From positions 124,001 to 188,000 of the forward strand of contig CAWAVW010000002.1 in assembly GCA_963785585.1 (NCBI GenBank): a stretch of 64,000 nt of DNA, given 5' to 3'. The position numbers were made by a program, and so were the translations under genes. The DNA comes from Palsa-295 sp963785585 (GTDB lineage Bacteria > Acidobacteriota > Terriglobia > Acidiferrales > UBA7541). Shown here piece after piece: positions 9,261 through 18,902 of the stretch; within the stretch, counting starts at the first letter, position 1; each line of letters opens with the position of its first letter. The notes under the pieces are model-generated. The model made no database searches, had not been told where the DNA came from, and saw nothing but the letters and a program-made list of their open reading frames with translations.

Positions 9261-9716
9261 TTGAAAGAGATTCTGAATGATTGGCGCGAATGGCTCCCCC
9301 TGGCAGGCGTGGCTGTGCTTGCCGTGGTCGGACTAGCGTTCTGGCTACGTCGCAAACCCGATGACCCCGCCGACGAAGAGCGAGAGCGCTGCGCCTATTT
9401 GAATCGCGTCGGTAGAATCGTAGAAGGGCAAATCATAGAGTTGACCGACCATGCTCCAACCACTGGAGACGCAGCACCGGCGCGGATGTTTCAAAAGCGC
9501 TCAGGTGGCGGCAGCGCGAATGGCACTCGGCGGCTTCTGTACTATTCCTATTCAATTTCGGGAGTGACCTACGAAACCGCGCAGGACGTGACCGGTCAGG
9601 AAGAACGAGTCCATTTACATCGTGTTGCCGCAGGGCAGACCGCCAGCGTGAAATACGATCCTTCAAACCCCAGCAACTCCATTTTGCTTGCCGACGACTG
9701 GTCAGGACTGCACTAA
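9261..9716 (+). CDS. Single-pass membrane protein, DUF3592-like
   Basis: 151 residues with one N-terminal transmembrane helix (about 12-28, LPLAGVAVLAVVGLAFWL). The extracytoplasmic or cytosolic domain contains GRIVEGQIIEL, YYSYSISGVTYE, GQTASVKYDPSNPSNSIL, the pattern of DUF3592 proteins. The start appears to be TTG, supported by an AAGGCAGG stretch just upstream; no in-frame ATG fits. Function unknown. Confidence 0.62.
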   Translation: MKEILNDWREWLPLAGVAVLAVVGLAFWLRRKPDDPADEERERCAYLNRVGRIVEGQIIELTDHAPTTGDAAPARMFQKRSGGGSANGTRRLLYYSYSISGVTYETAQDVTGQEERVHLHRVAAGQTASVKYDPSNPSNSILLADDWSGLH

Positions 9717-9825
9717 ACTTCCTTCGCCCGTTTGCCGCACCGAACTCCGGCGTTTTCGATTGTCGGTCGCTTCTGCAAGCTCTCCGCAATGGTAAGCTCT
9801 AGTGCTTCAGGGAAGGAGTCGCAAG

Positions 9826-12800
9826 ATGAGCGCAGTGTCACCCAGCGTTTGCCGCACCGCGTCCTACCAATGGTCATCGAACGCCTTCACGCGGCCGGGT
9901 TGGCTAGCGTTCAGGCGCGTTGCATCCCTGGTCGCGTTGTTGCTCTCGGTCGCTCCCGCCTACGCGCAGCAAACCGCCTCCCCCGTGGATCCAAGTGAAT
10001 ATTCGGCGCTGCGCTGGCGAATGATTGGTCCTTATCGCGCGGGACGCGTGTCTGCGGTTGCCGGCATTCCCGGCGATCCAACAACCTATTACATGGGGAC
10101 GCCGGGCGGCGGAATCTGGAAGACCACCAATGCGGGCGTGGTGTGGAAGCCGATCTTCGATGATGCGCATGTGGCCTCGATAGGAGACATTGCCGTCGCG
10201 GCCTCGAATCCGAATATCGTGATTGCCGGCACGGGCGAGCAAACGGATGGGAACGGCGTTTACCGTTCGACCGACGCGGGAGCGACGTGGACGAACATTG
10301 GTCTTACCGATTCGAAATACATCAGCACGGTGATCATCGATCCGAAGAATCCAGATGTGATTCTCGTTGGTGTTTTGGGCCACCCGATTCTCGGCGTGGG
10401 ACTGCCGAACTCCACTCGAGGAGTTTACAAAACGACCAACGGTGGGAAGACCTGGACGCATACGCTTTATCGCGATGATTTGGCCGGGATTTCGAATATG
10501 GCTGCCGACCCTTCGAACCCGCGAATTCTCTATGCGGGAATGTGGAAACCGTTCGATTTTCGAGCAGGGCCAACCGATCAAGAGACGCAGAGTTCCTGGA
10601 TTTACAAGTCCGTGGATGAAGGATCCACGTGGGTGCAGGTATCCGACACCGGACTTCCTACCGATCCCCGCGACCGGCTTGGCCTCGCTGTAGCGCCGGG
10701 AACGAAAGGACAACGCGTCTTCGCGATCATGAGCCAGGGGCTTTATCGCTCGGACGACGGCGGCGCCACGTGGAGACAGATCACGAAAGACCCGCGAATC
10801 AGCGGGAATTTGTACATCTGCCGAGTCTATGTCGATCCGAAAAACATCGACACCGTGTACGTGATGCAGACCACGATGTACAAATCCACGGACGGTGGCG
10901 CGACTTTCATTGCATACAAGGGCGCTCCGGGCGGCGACGATTATCACGTGCTGTGGATCGATCCGCAAAATCCCTTGCGGATGTTTCTAGGCGTCGATCA
11001 GGGCGCGACGATCAGCGTGGATGGCGGCAAATCGTGGAGTTCCTGGTACAACCAGCCGACCGGGCAGTTCTATCATGTGATTACCGACAATCAGTTCCCT
11101 TATTATTCCTACGCCCCGCAGCAGGATAGCGGGAGCGTGGCGATTCCGAATCGGAGCGATTGGGGCGAAATTAGTTTTCGAGATTGGTTCTCCGCTGGCG
11201 GATTTGAGTTTTGTTACATTGCGCCGGATCCAACGAATGCAAACATCGTGTATTCCGGCGGCTGGTACGGCAGCGTGCTGCGATTCGACAAGACAAACTC
11301 CCAGATCGTTCACGTTTTCATTCGCGGGCTGAAAGACCGGATGTCTCAAATGCCGCCGCTCGTTTTTTCGCCCGAAGATCCGCACACCCTATTCCTGGGC
11401 GCACAGTACGTTCTGAAGACGACGAATGGTGGCGCAAATTGGACGCCGATCAGTCCAGACCTGACCACGGTCCCGGCGGCCGCCGCGACGACCGCACAAC
11501 CCCGTTCCGAGAACTCCGCCGCACCGGCTCCCACTTCGACGGAACGTCCGGCCAGCGGCCGCTACCCGGTTGCCGACTTGGAGGACTCCGATTTTGACGA
11601 ACGCGAAGCGGGCGGCAAAGACGACTTCGAACTTTTCCAGAGGCCCCGCCGAAGTTCGCTGACGGCGCTGGCACCGTCACCGGTGAGCGATCAAATCCTT
11701 TGGTCGGGTTCTTCAAATGGAATAATCCAGACGACGGACGACGGGTCAAAGACCTGGCGGAACGTAACCCCTGCCGACTTACCGAAGAACAGCGAAGTCG
11801 AGATCATCGAAGCTTCGCATTTTGACGCGGGTGCCGCCTACATGGCGCTCGAAGCGCGTCAGGATTCGACTCCCTACATTTACCGAACGCGCGACCACGG
11901 AAAATCCTGGCAGAAAATTACCGATGGGCTGCAACCCGGCTGGGTGGCTCGAGTGGTAAGAGAAGATCCGGTCCGCAAAGGGTTGCTGTATGCCGGTACA
12001 ACCGATGCGCTATACGTATCGTTCGATGACGGCGATCACTGGCAATCCTTGCAACTGAATCTTCCGGCCACGGACATCCGCGACTTGACGGTGCATGGCG
12101 ATGACCTGGTGGCGGCTACCTACGGACGCGCCTTGTGGATTTTGGATGACGTAACGCCGCTGCGTCAGGCGGGTGCGGATTTCACTTCTGCCAATGCGTA
12201 TCTGCTGCAGCCCGCCACGGCTGTTCGCGTCCGGTATGACAATGACCAGGAAACTCCGCTGCCGCCCGAAGAACCGACGGCGAAAAATCCGCCGGACGGC
12301 GCGATCATTGACTACTACTTGAAGTCGGTTCCGAAGGGCGAACTCACGCTGGAGATTCACGACGCAGAAGGAAAGCTGGTTCGCCGTTTCACGAGCGCGG
12401 CCCCGCCCGAAGATACAACTCCGAAGAACGTGCCGGATTACTGGTTCGGTCCCCAGGCGCAGCTCAGCAAAAACTCCGGACTGAATCGGTTCGTGTGGGA
12501 TTTGCGATATCCGCCGCCGGATGCCTTGAATTTCAGCTACTACGGCGGAATGCTCGATTACATCGAGTACACCCTTTCGGATCACGCGCTACCGTATGAC
12601 ACACCGCGCGAACAGACGCTGGGTCCGCTCGTCGCTCCGGGGAAATACGAATTGGTTCTCATCGGCGCGGATACGCTGATGAAGCAGACGCTGACGGTGG
12701 TGCCCGATCCCCACGTACACATTTCGCAGGCGGATTTCGAAGCGCAATTGCTGGCTGGCAAGCGAATCGATGCCGGACTTGCGTCGAGCGCCTCGGCGTG

Positions 12801-13299
12801 GCGCTCGTTGGAAAACCTTCGCAATGCAATCGCGAACCGGCTGGAGTCGCTCGGCGTGAAGCCGGACGACAAAACCAAACCAGCGTTCGGACAAGACACC
12901 CCGGGCGGGAAGGGTGCGGCGCCGGTCGCGGCGGCGATTGAAAATCCGAATGCAGCCGCGATCCAGGCCTTGAACGAACTCGACAAGGAAGTGCAGATCA
13001 TTCAAGAGGGAACTCCGGCGGCACCGGGAGCCGGTCCCGTGAATCGCGATCTCGCCCGCATCATGTTTTTCGTTGGATCGGGCGATGCTGCCCCGAGCGA
13101 GCAGGCCAGCGCCGCACTCGACGAGGCTTGCTCGGCGATGACGAAATCGTTGGCCGCGATGCGCGATCTGGATACGCAAGCGATACCGTCCGCGAATGAA
13201 GCCCTTGCGAAGCATGCTCTGGCCGCTCTGCCCGTGGTCGCGCCTGGCAGCGTGGGGATCATGTCCGCACCATCTTCGGATGCGTGCCAGCCGCAATAA
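9826..13299 (+). CDS. Secreted BNR/Asp-box repeat protein (sortilin/VPS10-like beta-propeller), glycosyl-hydrolase-like
   Basis: 1157-residue exported protein. A signal peptide ends near AYAQQ (cleavage about 47/48). The first 750 residues contain about eleven Asp-box motifs of the form S-x-D-x-G-x-T-W, such as RSTDAGATWTN, KTTNGGKTWTH, RSDDGGATWRQ and RTRDHGKSWQK, indicating one or two beta-propellers. The C-terminal 400 residues include RFVWDLRYPPP and DPHVHISQADFEAQ, found in acidobacterial homologues often labelled glycosyl hydrolase without proof. The ATG at 9826 is chosen for its GGGAAGGAG ribosome site over an in-frame GTG at 9802. Confidence 0.85.
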   Translation: MSAVSPSVCRTASYQWSSNAFTRPGWLAFRRVASLVALLLSVAPAYAQQTASPVDPSEYSALRWRMIGPYRAGRVSAVAGIPGDPTTYYMGTPGGGIWKTTNAGVVWKPIFDDAHVASIGDIAVAASNPNIVIAGTGEQTDGNGVYRSTDAGATWTNIGLTDSKYISTVIIDPKNPDVILVGVLGHPILGVGLPNSTRGVYKTTNGGKTWTHTLYRDDLAGISNMAADPSNPRILYAGMWKPFDFRAGPTDQETQSSWIYKSVDEGSTWVQVSDTGLPTDPRDRLGLAVAPGTKGQRVFAIMSQGLYRSDDGGATWRQITKDPRISGNLYICRVYVDPKNIDTVYVMQTTMYKSTDGGATFIAYKGAPGGDDYHVLWIDPQNPLRMFLGVDQGATISVDGGKSWSSWYNQPTGQFYHVITDNQFPYYSYAPQQDSGSVAIPNRSDWGEISFRDWFSAGGFEFCYIAPDPTNANIVYSGGWYGSVLRFDKTNSQIVHVFIRGLKDRMSQMPPLVFSPEDPHTLFLGAQYVLKTTNGGANWTPISPDLTTVPAAAATTAQPRSENSAAPAPTSTERPASGRYPVADLEDSDFDEREAGGKDDFELFQRPRRSSLTALAPSPVSDQILWSGSSNGIIQTTDDGSKTWRNVTPADLPKNSEVEIIEASHFDAGAAYMALEARQDSTPYIYRTRDHGKSWQKITDGLQPGWVARVVREDPVRKGLLYAGTTDALYVSFDDGDHWQSLQLNLPATDIRDLTVHGDDLVAATYGRALWILDDVTPLRQAGADFTSANAYLLQPATAVRVRYDNDQETPLPPEEPTAKNPPDGAIIDYYLKSVPKGELTLEIHDAEGKLVRRFTSAAPPEDTTPKNVPDYWFGPQAQLSKNSGLNRFVWDLRYPPPDALNFSYYGGMLDYIEYTLSDHALPYDTPREQTLGPLVAPGKYELVLIGADTLMKQTLTVVPDPHVHISQADFEAQLLAGKRIDAGLASSASAWRSLENLRNAIANRLESLGVKPDDKTKPAFGQDTPGGKGAAPVAAAIENPNAAAIQALNELDKEVQIIQEGTPAAPGAGPVNRDLARIMFFVGSGDAAPSEQASAALDEACSAMTKSLAAMRDLDTQAIPSANEALAKHALAALPVVAPGSVGIMSAPSSDACQPQ

Positions 13300-13319
13300 T
13301 TTGAAAGGGAGCCGATCAG

Positions 13320-14888
13320 TTGACAGAACATCGAAAGCATCACGATCGCCTCGAAGAACTTCGCCGTCGGAACGCTGAGGCCGAAGCGGGAGGCGGCCCC
13401 GAACGCCGCGAGCGCGAGCGCAAGCAAGGCAAGCTGAGCGCGCGGGAACGCATCGACCTGCTCCTCGACGAAGGCAGTTTCGAGGAACTCGACAAATTCG
13501 TCCGCCATCACTCTCACGATTTCGGAATGGAGCAACAGCGTCCGCTGGGAGACGGTTTCATTACCGGCTACGGGCGGATCGACGGCCGGCTGGTGTACGT
13601 GTTTGCGCAGGACTTTACCGTATTTGGCGGATCGCTCTCCGAGGCGAATGCGGGGAAAATCATCAAGGTGATGGACCTGGCGCTGCGCAACGGCGCTCCG
13701 GTGATTGGCTTGAACGATTCGGGCGGCGCCCGCATTCAGGAAGGCGTGATGTCGCTGGCGGGCTACGCCGAAATCTTTCTGCGCAACACGCTTGCCAGCG
13801 GAGTGATTCCGCAGATCAGCGCGATCCTGGGGCCCTGCGCCGGCGGCGCGGTGTATTCACCGGCGATTACGGATTTTATTTTTATGACGCGCGACACATC
13901 CTACATGTTCGTCACCGGTCCGGACGTGATCAAGACGGTGACCCACGAGGAAGTGACCAAGCAAGAGCTGGGCGGGGCGATGACCCACAACGAAAAAAGC
14001 GGCGTCGCCCATTTTGTGTCCCGCGACGACGCCGAGTGCCTGGCAATGGTTCGCGAGCTGTTTGGGTATCTCCCGTCGAACAACCTGGAAGCCTCTCCAC
14101 GCCGCGATTCCGGCGATCCGTGGGACCGCAAGGCGCCGGCGCTGAACGCCTTGGTTCCCGAAAATCCGCAGCAGCCCTACGACATCAAGGATGCAGTCCA
14201 TCAAGTTGTGGACGACGGCAACTTTTTCGAAGTTCACGAGCATTTTGCGAAGAATATTGTCGTGGGATTTGCGCGACTCGACGGGCGTCCGGTAGGAATC
14301 GTTGCCAATCAGCCTGCTTTTCTTGCCGGCGTGCTGGACATCAACGCGTCGGTGAAAGGAGCGCGATTCGTGCGCTTCTGCGATGCTTTCAACATTCCCT
14401 TGATTACATTCGAAGACGTCCCGGGTTTCTTGCCGGGAACGCAACAGGAGTTCGGCGGAATTATTAAGCATGGCGCGAAACTGTTATTCGCGTTTGCCGA
14501 GGCCACCGTGCCGAAAATTACCGTGATTACCCGCAAGGCCTACGGCGGAGCCTATTGCGTGATGGCCTCGAAACACATTCGGACGGACGTCAATTTCGCC
14601 TGGCCTACGGCGGAGATTGCGGTGATGGGCCCCGAAGGCGCGGTGAACATTGTTTACAAAAGGGAGTTGGATCAAGCCTCGGAAGCGGACCGCGAGAAAC
14701 TGAGGAAAGAGAAGATCGACGAGTTTCGAGAAAGTTTCGCAAATCCCTACGTGGCCGCTGAACAGGGATTTATCGACGCAGTGATCGAGCCGGCGCTCAC
14801 TCGCTCAAAACTGATCACCGCCTTGCGATCTCTCGAGAATAAGCGCGATACAAACCCGCGCAAGAAGCACGGCAACATACCGTTGTAA
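13320..14888 (+). CDS. Acyl-CoA (propionyl-CoA) carboxylase, carboxyltransferase beta subunit
   Basis: 522-residue carboxyltransferase of the PccB/MmdA family, which transfers carboxyl from biotin to propionyl- or related acyl-CoA. Two crotonase-fold halves are visible: NDSGGARIQEG with GPCAGGAVYSPA in the first, and DVPGFLPGTQQEFGGIIKHGAKLLFAFAEA with TRKAYGGAYCVMASK in the second. The C-terminus KKHGNIPL is typical of propionyl-CoA carboxylases. The start is TTG, with GAAAGGGAG eight bases upstream. The matching biotin carboxylase and carrier lie 1.8-3.9 kb downstream, so a split three-subunit enzyme is likely. Confidence 0.93.
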   Translation: MTEHRKHHDRLEELRRRNAEAEAGGGPERRERERKQGKLSARERIDLLLDEGSFEELDKFVRHHSHDFGMEQQRPLGDGFITGYGRIDGRLVYVFAQDFTVFGGSLSEANAGKIIKVMDLALRNGAPVIGLNDSGGARIQEGVMSLAGYAEIFLRNTLASGVIPQISAILGPCAGGAVYSPAITDFIFMTRDTSYMFVTGPDVIKTVTHEEVTKQELGGAMTHNEKSGVAHFVSRDDAECLAMVRELFGYLPSNNLEASPRRDSGDPWDRKAPALNALVPENPQQPYDIKDAVHQVVDDGNFFEVHEHFAKNIVVGFARLDGRPVGIVANQPAFLAGVLDINASVKGARFVRFCDAFNIPLITFEDVPGFLPGTQQEFGGIIKHGAKLLFAFAEATVPKITVITRKAYGGAYCVMASKHIRTDVNFAWPTAEIAVMGPEGAVNIVYKRELDQASEADREKLRKEKIDEFRESFANPYVAAEQGFIDAVIEPALTRSKLITALRSLENKRDTNPRKKHGNIPL

Positions 14889-14956
14889 CGTACTTTGATA
14901 CAATAGAAAGCAAGCAGGGCCGTCGTCTAGGCGGTTATATCGTTACCGCAACCCAT

Positions 14957-14977
14957 AGCGCCGTCGCTGGCTTTTTT
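14957..14977 (+). terminator. Weak candidate terminator after the carboxyltransferase gene
   Basis: A four-base stem AGCG/CGCT with loop CCGT is followed within two bases by a run of six T. The stem is very short, so termination efficiency is doubtful. Confidence 0.3.
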
Positions 14978-15046
14978 AAATAAACTTCGTTACTATTTGC
15001 CGGTTTCATTCGCCGTGAATATCTTGCAATTGCCCAGGAGAAGTAA

Positions 15047-15742
15047 ATGCCGAAGTTAGACAAAGCCCCTAAGACATTGCTCGAATCGCTCGACGCACTC
15101 ATCGCCAAGCATAATTTATTGCAACATCCTTTTTACCAGGCCTGGACCGAAGGCACACTCTCAAAGCAAGCACTCGCTCTTTACGCCCAGCAGTATTACC
15201 AGCACGTTCGCGCCTTTCCGGAAAATCTGAAGCAGCTCGCGGCTCGCACGAAACACGACGCGAAGTTAAACGCTCTCGTTCGCGAAAATCTGGACGAGGA
15301 GCTTGACGCGTCGGCTCCGCACCCGAAGCTCTGGCGCCAATTCGCGGAATCCGTCGGCGCTTCGGAATCGTCGCTGGAGGACGCCCGTCCGCTGCCAGGC
15401 GTCGCGGCGCTGCTCGATACGTACGACGAAGCCGCCACGCAGGGATCGCTGGCACAGGCCGTCGCGTCGTTTTACGCGTACGAAGCGCAAGTGCCCGAAA
15501 TCGCGGGCGAAAAAATTTCCGGCCTGCGCCGTTTTTATGGAATCACCGAACCTCGCGCTCTGGCGTACTTTGCCGTACACCAGGAAGCCGACGTTCGCCA
15601 TCGCGCTGCGTGGCGTGAATGGCTGGGCGCTCAAAAGGACGTCGATACCGTTGCCGTCTTGTGCGCGGCACAACGTAGCCTGAGGGCTTTGTGGGGAGCT
15701 CTTGACGCAGTGTATCCCGAAGGTTGCGTCTCGAAGAATTAG
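15047..15742 (+). CDS. CADD-family (CT610-like) di-metal oxygenase for p-aminobenzoate/folate synthesis
   Basis: 231-residue helical protein of the TenA/PqqC superfamily, CADD branch. In Chlamydia the homologue makes p-aminobenzoate by sacrificing one of its own tyrosines, replacing PabABC. Residues matching its metal site are visible at Glu85, His92, Glu146, His178, Asp182 and His185; Tyr30 (HPFYQAW) and Lys156 (EIAGEKISG) match the residues proposed to be consumed or to donate nitrogen. It has its own CAGGAGAAG ribosome site, and a strong terminator follows. The residue pairing is from memory of the family, not an alignment. Confidence 0.85.
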   Translation: MPKLDKAPKTLLESLDALIAKHNLLQHPFYQAWTEGTLSKQALALYAQQYYQHVRAFPENLKQLAARTKHDAKLNALVRENLDEELDASAPHPKLWRQFAESVGASESSLEDARPLPGVAALLDTYDEAATQGSLAQAVASFYAYEAQVPEIAGEKISGLRRFYGITEPRALAYFAVHQEADVRHRAAWREWLGAQKDVDTVAVLCAAQRSLRALWGALDAVYPEGCVSKN

Positions 15743-15769
15743 ATCGTATATCGAAAATCGAATCGTACG

Positions 15770-15800
15770 GGCCGGCCGTCTAGCGACGCCGGCCTTTTTT
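15770..15800 (+). terminator. Rho-independent terminator after the CADD gene
   Basis: Perfect seven-base GC stem GGCCGGC (15770-15776) / GCCGGCC (15788-15794), eleven-base loop, then six T. It overlaps the last codons and stop of the convergent rpiA gene. Confidence 0.85.
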
Positions 15801-16523
15801 CTTTGTGGCGGTGCGCGACTTCTTTAGGACTTCCACGCCGTCGCTGCTCCCCACAAATACTTCCGTCGCATATTCGAGAAACAGTCCGTTCTCCACAACG
15901 CCCACGATCTGATCCAATTCCTGGCAAACCTTCCAGGGATCATTCATCGCACCGAAAGCACAGTCCAAAATGAAATGCCCGCCATCGGTTACGTACGGCT
16001 TATCGCCTGCCGCAAGACGCAACTGTGGCTTGCCTCCGATTTTAGCGAGCCGTCGTTCCGTGATTTCCCATCCGAAGGGAACCACCTCGGTCGGCACGGA
16101 CACGAGTTGACCCAGTTTTTTTACGATTTTCGTGCGGTCGACCACGACGGCCATGCGAACGCTGGCGGCAGCGACGATTTTCTCGCGCAGCAATGCGCCG
16201 CCGTGCCCCTTTATCAAATAAAGAGAGCCCGGCAGAACCTCGTCGGCTCCGTCGATGGTCAGGTCGATCCGCGTGTGTTCACGGAAGGTCGTCAGTGGGA
16301 TTTTCAGCGATGCGGCTTGCTCGGCGCTGCGTTCGGATGTGGCAATCCCGATGACGCGCAGTCCTTCCTCGGCAACGCGGCGGCCGATTTCATCGATTGC
16401 GAATTTCGCGGTTGAACCGGTGCCAAGGCCGACGACCATTCCGCTGGTAACTTGCGCCGCCGCAGCAACGGCAGCTTCGTTCTTCCACTGATCCTGAGGC
16501 GAAAGGGCGGCGTGTTTGTTCAT
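15780..16523 (-). CDS. rpiA: Ribose-5-phosphate isomerase A
   Basis: Interconverts ribose 5-phosphate and ribulose 5-phosphate in the pentose phosphate pathway. Motifs in order: VVGLGTGSTAKFAIDEI (phosphate loop), GIATSERS, LTIDGADEV with the catalytic Asp, IKGHGGALLREKI, and VVPFGWE. The ATG at 16523 is preferred to an in-frame GTG at 16544; it gives 247 residues. An Arg/Lys tail (TKKKGRRR) extends the usual C-terminus and is encoded by DNA that also forms the convergent gene's terminator. Transcribed against the CADD gene. Confidence 0.95.
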   Translation of the reverse strand: MNKHAALSPQDQWKNEAAVAAAAQVTSGMVVGLGTGSTAKFAIDEIGRRVAEEGLRVIGIATSERSAEQAASLKIPLTTFREHTRIDLTIDGADEVLPGSLYLIKGHGGALLREKIVAAASVRMAVVVDRTKIVKKLGQLVSVPTEVVPFGWEITERRLAKIGGKPQLRLAAGDKPYVTDGGHFILDCAFGAMNDPWKVCQELDQIVGVVENGLFLEYATEVFVGSSDGVEVLKKSRTATKKKGRRR

Positions 16524-16648
16524 GGCGTGGGCGCGGCGCGACACATGATAGCTTCACCTGAGAGCGCTTTCCAGCCATTTACCGTCGAAGTAGACTCGAG
16601 GCGCGGGGAGCGACGGTGCTAGAATGTCGCGGCTACTCGGCAAACGAA

Positions 16649-18196
16649 ATGATCAAGAAAATTCTCATCGCGAATCGCGGAGAAATCGCCGTTCGGATTA
16701 TCCGTGCCTGCCGGGAAATGGGCGTTCGTTCCGTCGCCGTCTATAGCGAAGCCGACCGCGCTTCGCTGCACGTCCGGCTGGCGGATGAAGCGTACCCCGT
16801 CGGCCCTTCGCCCTCGCGTGAAAGCTACCTAGTCATCGACAAAATTGTCGGGGCTGCACGATTTTCCGGATGTGACGCCATTCATCCCGGCTACGGTTTT
16901 CTCGCTGAAAATCCCGCTCTGGCGCGCGCCTGCCAGGCCGCTGGCATCACTTTCATCGGACCCTCGCCGGAAGCGATGGAAAAGCTAGGCTCGAAAACAG
17001 CCGCGCGCAACGTCGCTCGCGACGTGGGCGTGCCGACCGTGGCGGGAACGCTCGATCCGCTCGCCAACGCAGAGGCCGCCAGCGAAGCCGCGCGTAAAAC
17101 CGGATACCCGATTGTGCTGAAAGCTGTGGCGGGCGGCGGCGGAAAAGGCATGCGCTTGGTTGAGGCGGAATCCGACCTGGCAGGGGCGTGGCGCGACGCA
17201 ACGTCCGAAGCGCAGAACGCTTTCGGCGATGGCCGAATGTATTTGGAAAAGTATTTGATTCGGCCGCGCCACATCGAAATTCAAGTTCTCGGCGACCGGC
17301 ACGGTCATTTGCTGTATCTCGGTGAACGCGAATGTTCGGTGCAGCGGCGCTATCAAAAGGTGATCGAGGAAGCGCCTTCTCCGGTCATGACCGACGACCT
17401 GCGGAAGGCCATGGGAGAGGCTGCGGTCAAACTGGCTCGCGCAGGCGGATACTTTAACGCCGGAACGGTTGAGTTTCTCGTGGACGCGGAGCGCAACTTC
17501 TACTTCTTGGAAATGAATACGCGGTTGCAGGTGGAGCATCCCGTCACAGAGCTGGTCACCTCGCTCGATTTGGTGAAATTGCAAATTCAGGTGGCTGCCG
17601 GTGAGCCGCTGCCGATCCGGCAGGAAGACGTGGTGATGCGCGGGCACGCCATCGAGTGCCGCATGTACGCCGAAGATCCGGACAACAATTTCTTCCCTTC
17701 ACCGGGGAAAATTCTCGAGAGGCGCGTCCCGACGGGGCCAGGAATCCGCCTGGACGACGGAATCTATGCCGGATGGACGGTTCCGAACGAGTACGATCCG
17801 ATGCTCGGTAAGCTGATCGCATGGGGAAAGGACCGTGATGAAGCGATCGCGCGCTTGAAGCGTGCGCTTTCCGAGTATTACGCAAGCGGAATAAAGACGA
17901 ACGTATCCTTGTTTAACAAAATTCTCGCCAGCGACGACTTCCAGTCGGGGGCCATTTACACCCGCTGGCTCGACGATTTTCGGCAACGACGCGCGGATGG
18001 CGCCGAACCGCAGCAAACACAAACGGGCTCAGGCGATGGAGCCGAAGACGCCGCAGCGATCGCGGCCGCTCTTTGGCACCTTTCACACCGCGACCCGAGT
18101 CGCAAAGCGACGGCGAGTTCCTCAAGGGAAGGGACGATGTCCCGTTGGCGCGCAGAGGCCCTCCGCGAGCAAGTAAATCGGGAGCCGCAACGATGA
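16649..18196 (+). CDS. accC: Biotin carboxylase subunit of acetyl-/propionyl-CoA carboxylase
   Basis: ATP-grasp enzyme that carboxylates protein-bound biotin. The ATG at 16649 starts the canonical MIKKILIANRGEIAVRI; upstream residues do not fit the family. Visible features: HPGYGFLAEN, the glycine-rich ATP loop AGGGGKGM (161-168), GERECSVQRRYQKVIEE, EMNTRLQVEHPVTE and the C-terminal NEYDPMLGKLI. At 515 residues it is about 65 longer than E. coli AccC; the extra Ala/Ser-rich tail resembles propionyl-CoA carboxylase alpha chains that have lost the carrier domain, which is encoded by the gene at 18269. Confidence 0.93.
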   Translation: MIKKILIANRGEIAVRIIRACREMGVRSVAVYSEADRASLHVRLADEAYPVGPSPSRESYLVIDKIVGAARFSGCDAIHPGYGFLAENPALARACQAAGITFIGPSPEAMEKLGSKTAARNVARDVGVPTVAGTLDPLANAEAASEAARKTGYPIVLKAVAGGGGKGMRLVEAESDLAGAWRDATSEAQNAFGDGRMYLEKYLIRPRHIEIQVLGDRHGHLLYLGERECSVQRRYQKVIEEAPSPVMTDDLRKAMGEAAVKLARAGGYFNAGTVEFLVDAERNFYFLEMNTRLQVEHPVTELVTSLDLVKLQIQVAAGEPLPIRQEDVVMRGHAIECRMYAEDPDNNFFPSPGKILERRVPTGPGIRLDDGIYAGWTVPNEYDPMLGKLIAWGKDRDEAIARLKRALSEYYASGIKTNVSLFNKILASDDFQSGAIYTRWLDDFRQRRADGAEPQQTQTGSGDGAEDAAAIAAALWHLSHRDPSRKATASSSREGTMSRWRAEALREQVNREPQR

Positions 18197-18267
18197 GCAA
18201 AACGAAATTCGGCGCGAAGTTCATGGCGCTCTTAAACCTCAGGAAAGCAGCAAACGAGCGGCGATAG
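18193..18267 (+). CDS. Possible 24-aa coupling peptide between accC and the biotin carrier
   Basis: A 24-codon frame (MSKTKFGAKFMALLNLRKAANERR) begins in an ATGA overlap with the accC stop and ends one base before the GTG of the carrier gene. It is basic and has no known relatives. It may only pass ribosomes to the next gene, or be chance. Confidence 0.25.
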   Translation: MSKTKFGAKFMALLNLRKAANERR

Positions 18268-18268
18268 A

Positions 18269-18766
18269 GTGATCCTGGAAATCGAACTCGCGGGAAAGAA
18301 ACGACGCTTGGAACTCGCGCAGCGCGGCGACCGTGCGCAGTGGTCGATCGACGGCCGTGTGCTGGAAGCGGACGCTGTCGAAGTGGAGAGCGGGATCTAT
18401 TCGATCCTCATCGATGGAAAATCGTTTGAGGTTCGCGTGGAACCGTTCGGGGAAAAGCTCGCCGTCTTTGTAGGTCCGCGCCAGTTCGAAGCCTCCGTTC
18501 GCGACCCGCGCGAATGGAACCGAAATCGAGCAAATGCCGCCGAATCGGAAGGACGACAGAAGGTCACCGCGCCGATGCCCGGAAAAATCATCCGGATTTT
18601 AGTGAGCGTCGGCGAATCGGTGAAGGCCGGTCAAGGACTTGTCGTGGTGGAAGCGATGAAGATGCAAAATGAGATCCGGTCTCCGAAGTCCGGCGCGGTC
18701 GAACGACTCTCCGTAATCGAAGGCCAGACGGTCAATGCCGGCGAAGCAATCGCAGTCATCGCCTAG
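18269..18766 (+). CDS. Biotin carboxyl carrier protein domain (acyl-CoA carboxylase)
   Basis: 165 residues. The C-terminal half is a biotinyl domain: VTAPMPGKIIRILVSVGESV, then VEAMKMQNEI with the biotinylated Lys131, and the closing NAGEAIAVIA. The N-terminal 85 residues form a small beta-rich domain like the BT domain of propionyl-CoA carboxylase alpha. The start is GTG, 72 bases after the biotin carboxylase. With accC and the carboxyltransferase at 13320 it makes a complete acyl-CoA carboxylase. Confidence 0.92.
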   Translation: MILEIELAGKKRRLELAQRGDRAQWSIDGRVLEADAVEVESGIYSILIDGKSFEVRVEPFGEKLAVFVGPRQFEASVRDPREWNRNRANAAESEGRQKVTAPMPGKIIRILVSVGESVKAGQGLVVVEAMKMQNEIRSPKSGAVERLSVIEGQTVNAGEAIAVIA

Positions 18767-18902
18767 CTGTAAGTTGTCCCGGCACGTATTTACCTTTACG
18801 TTCGATATTTGTTCGTGCCCCTTTTAGGTACTGTTCCGCCCTGCCACACTCATCCTACGAGCTTTATCGCTCGGTTTCTGTTGCCAATTAGGGAAGGACC
18901 AC

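Noticed and set aside
9904..10968. 354-codon minus-strand frame
   Set aside because: Antisense to the BNR repeat protein; no recognisable domain.
14916..14953. tRNA-like stretch GGGCCGTCGTCTAGGCGG with GTTA after it, resembling a tRNA acceptor/D-arm
   Set aside because: No anticodon arm, T-arm or matching 3' acceptor follows; a whole cloverleaf cannot be drawn.
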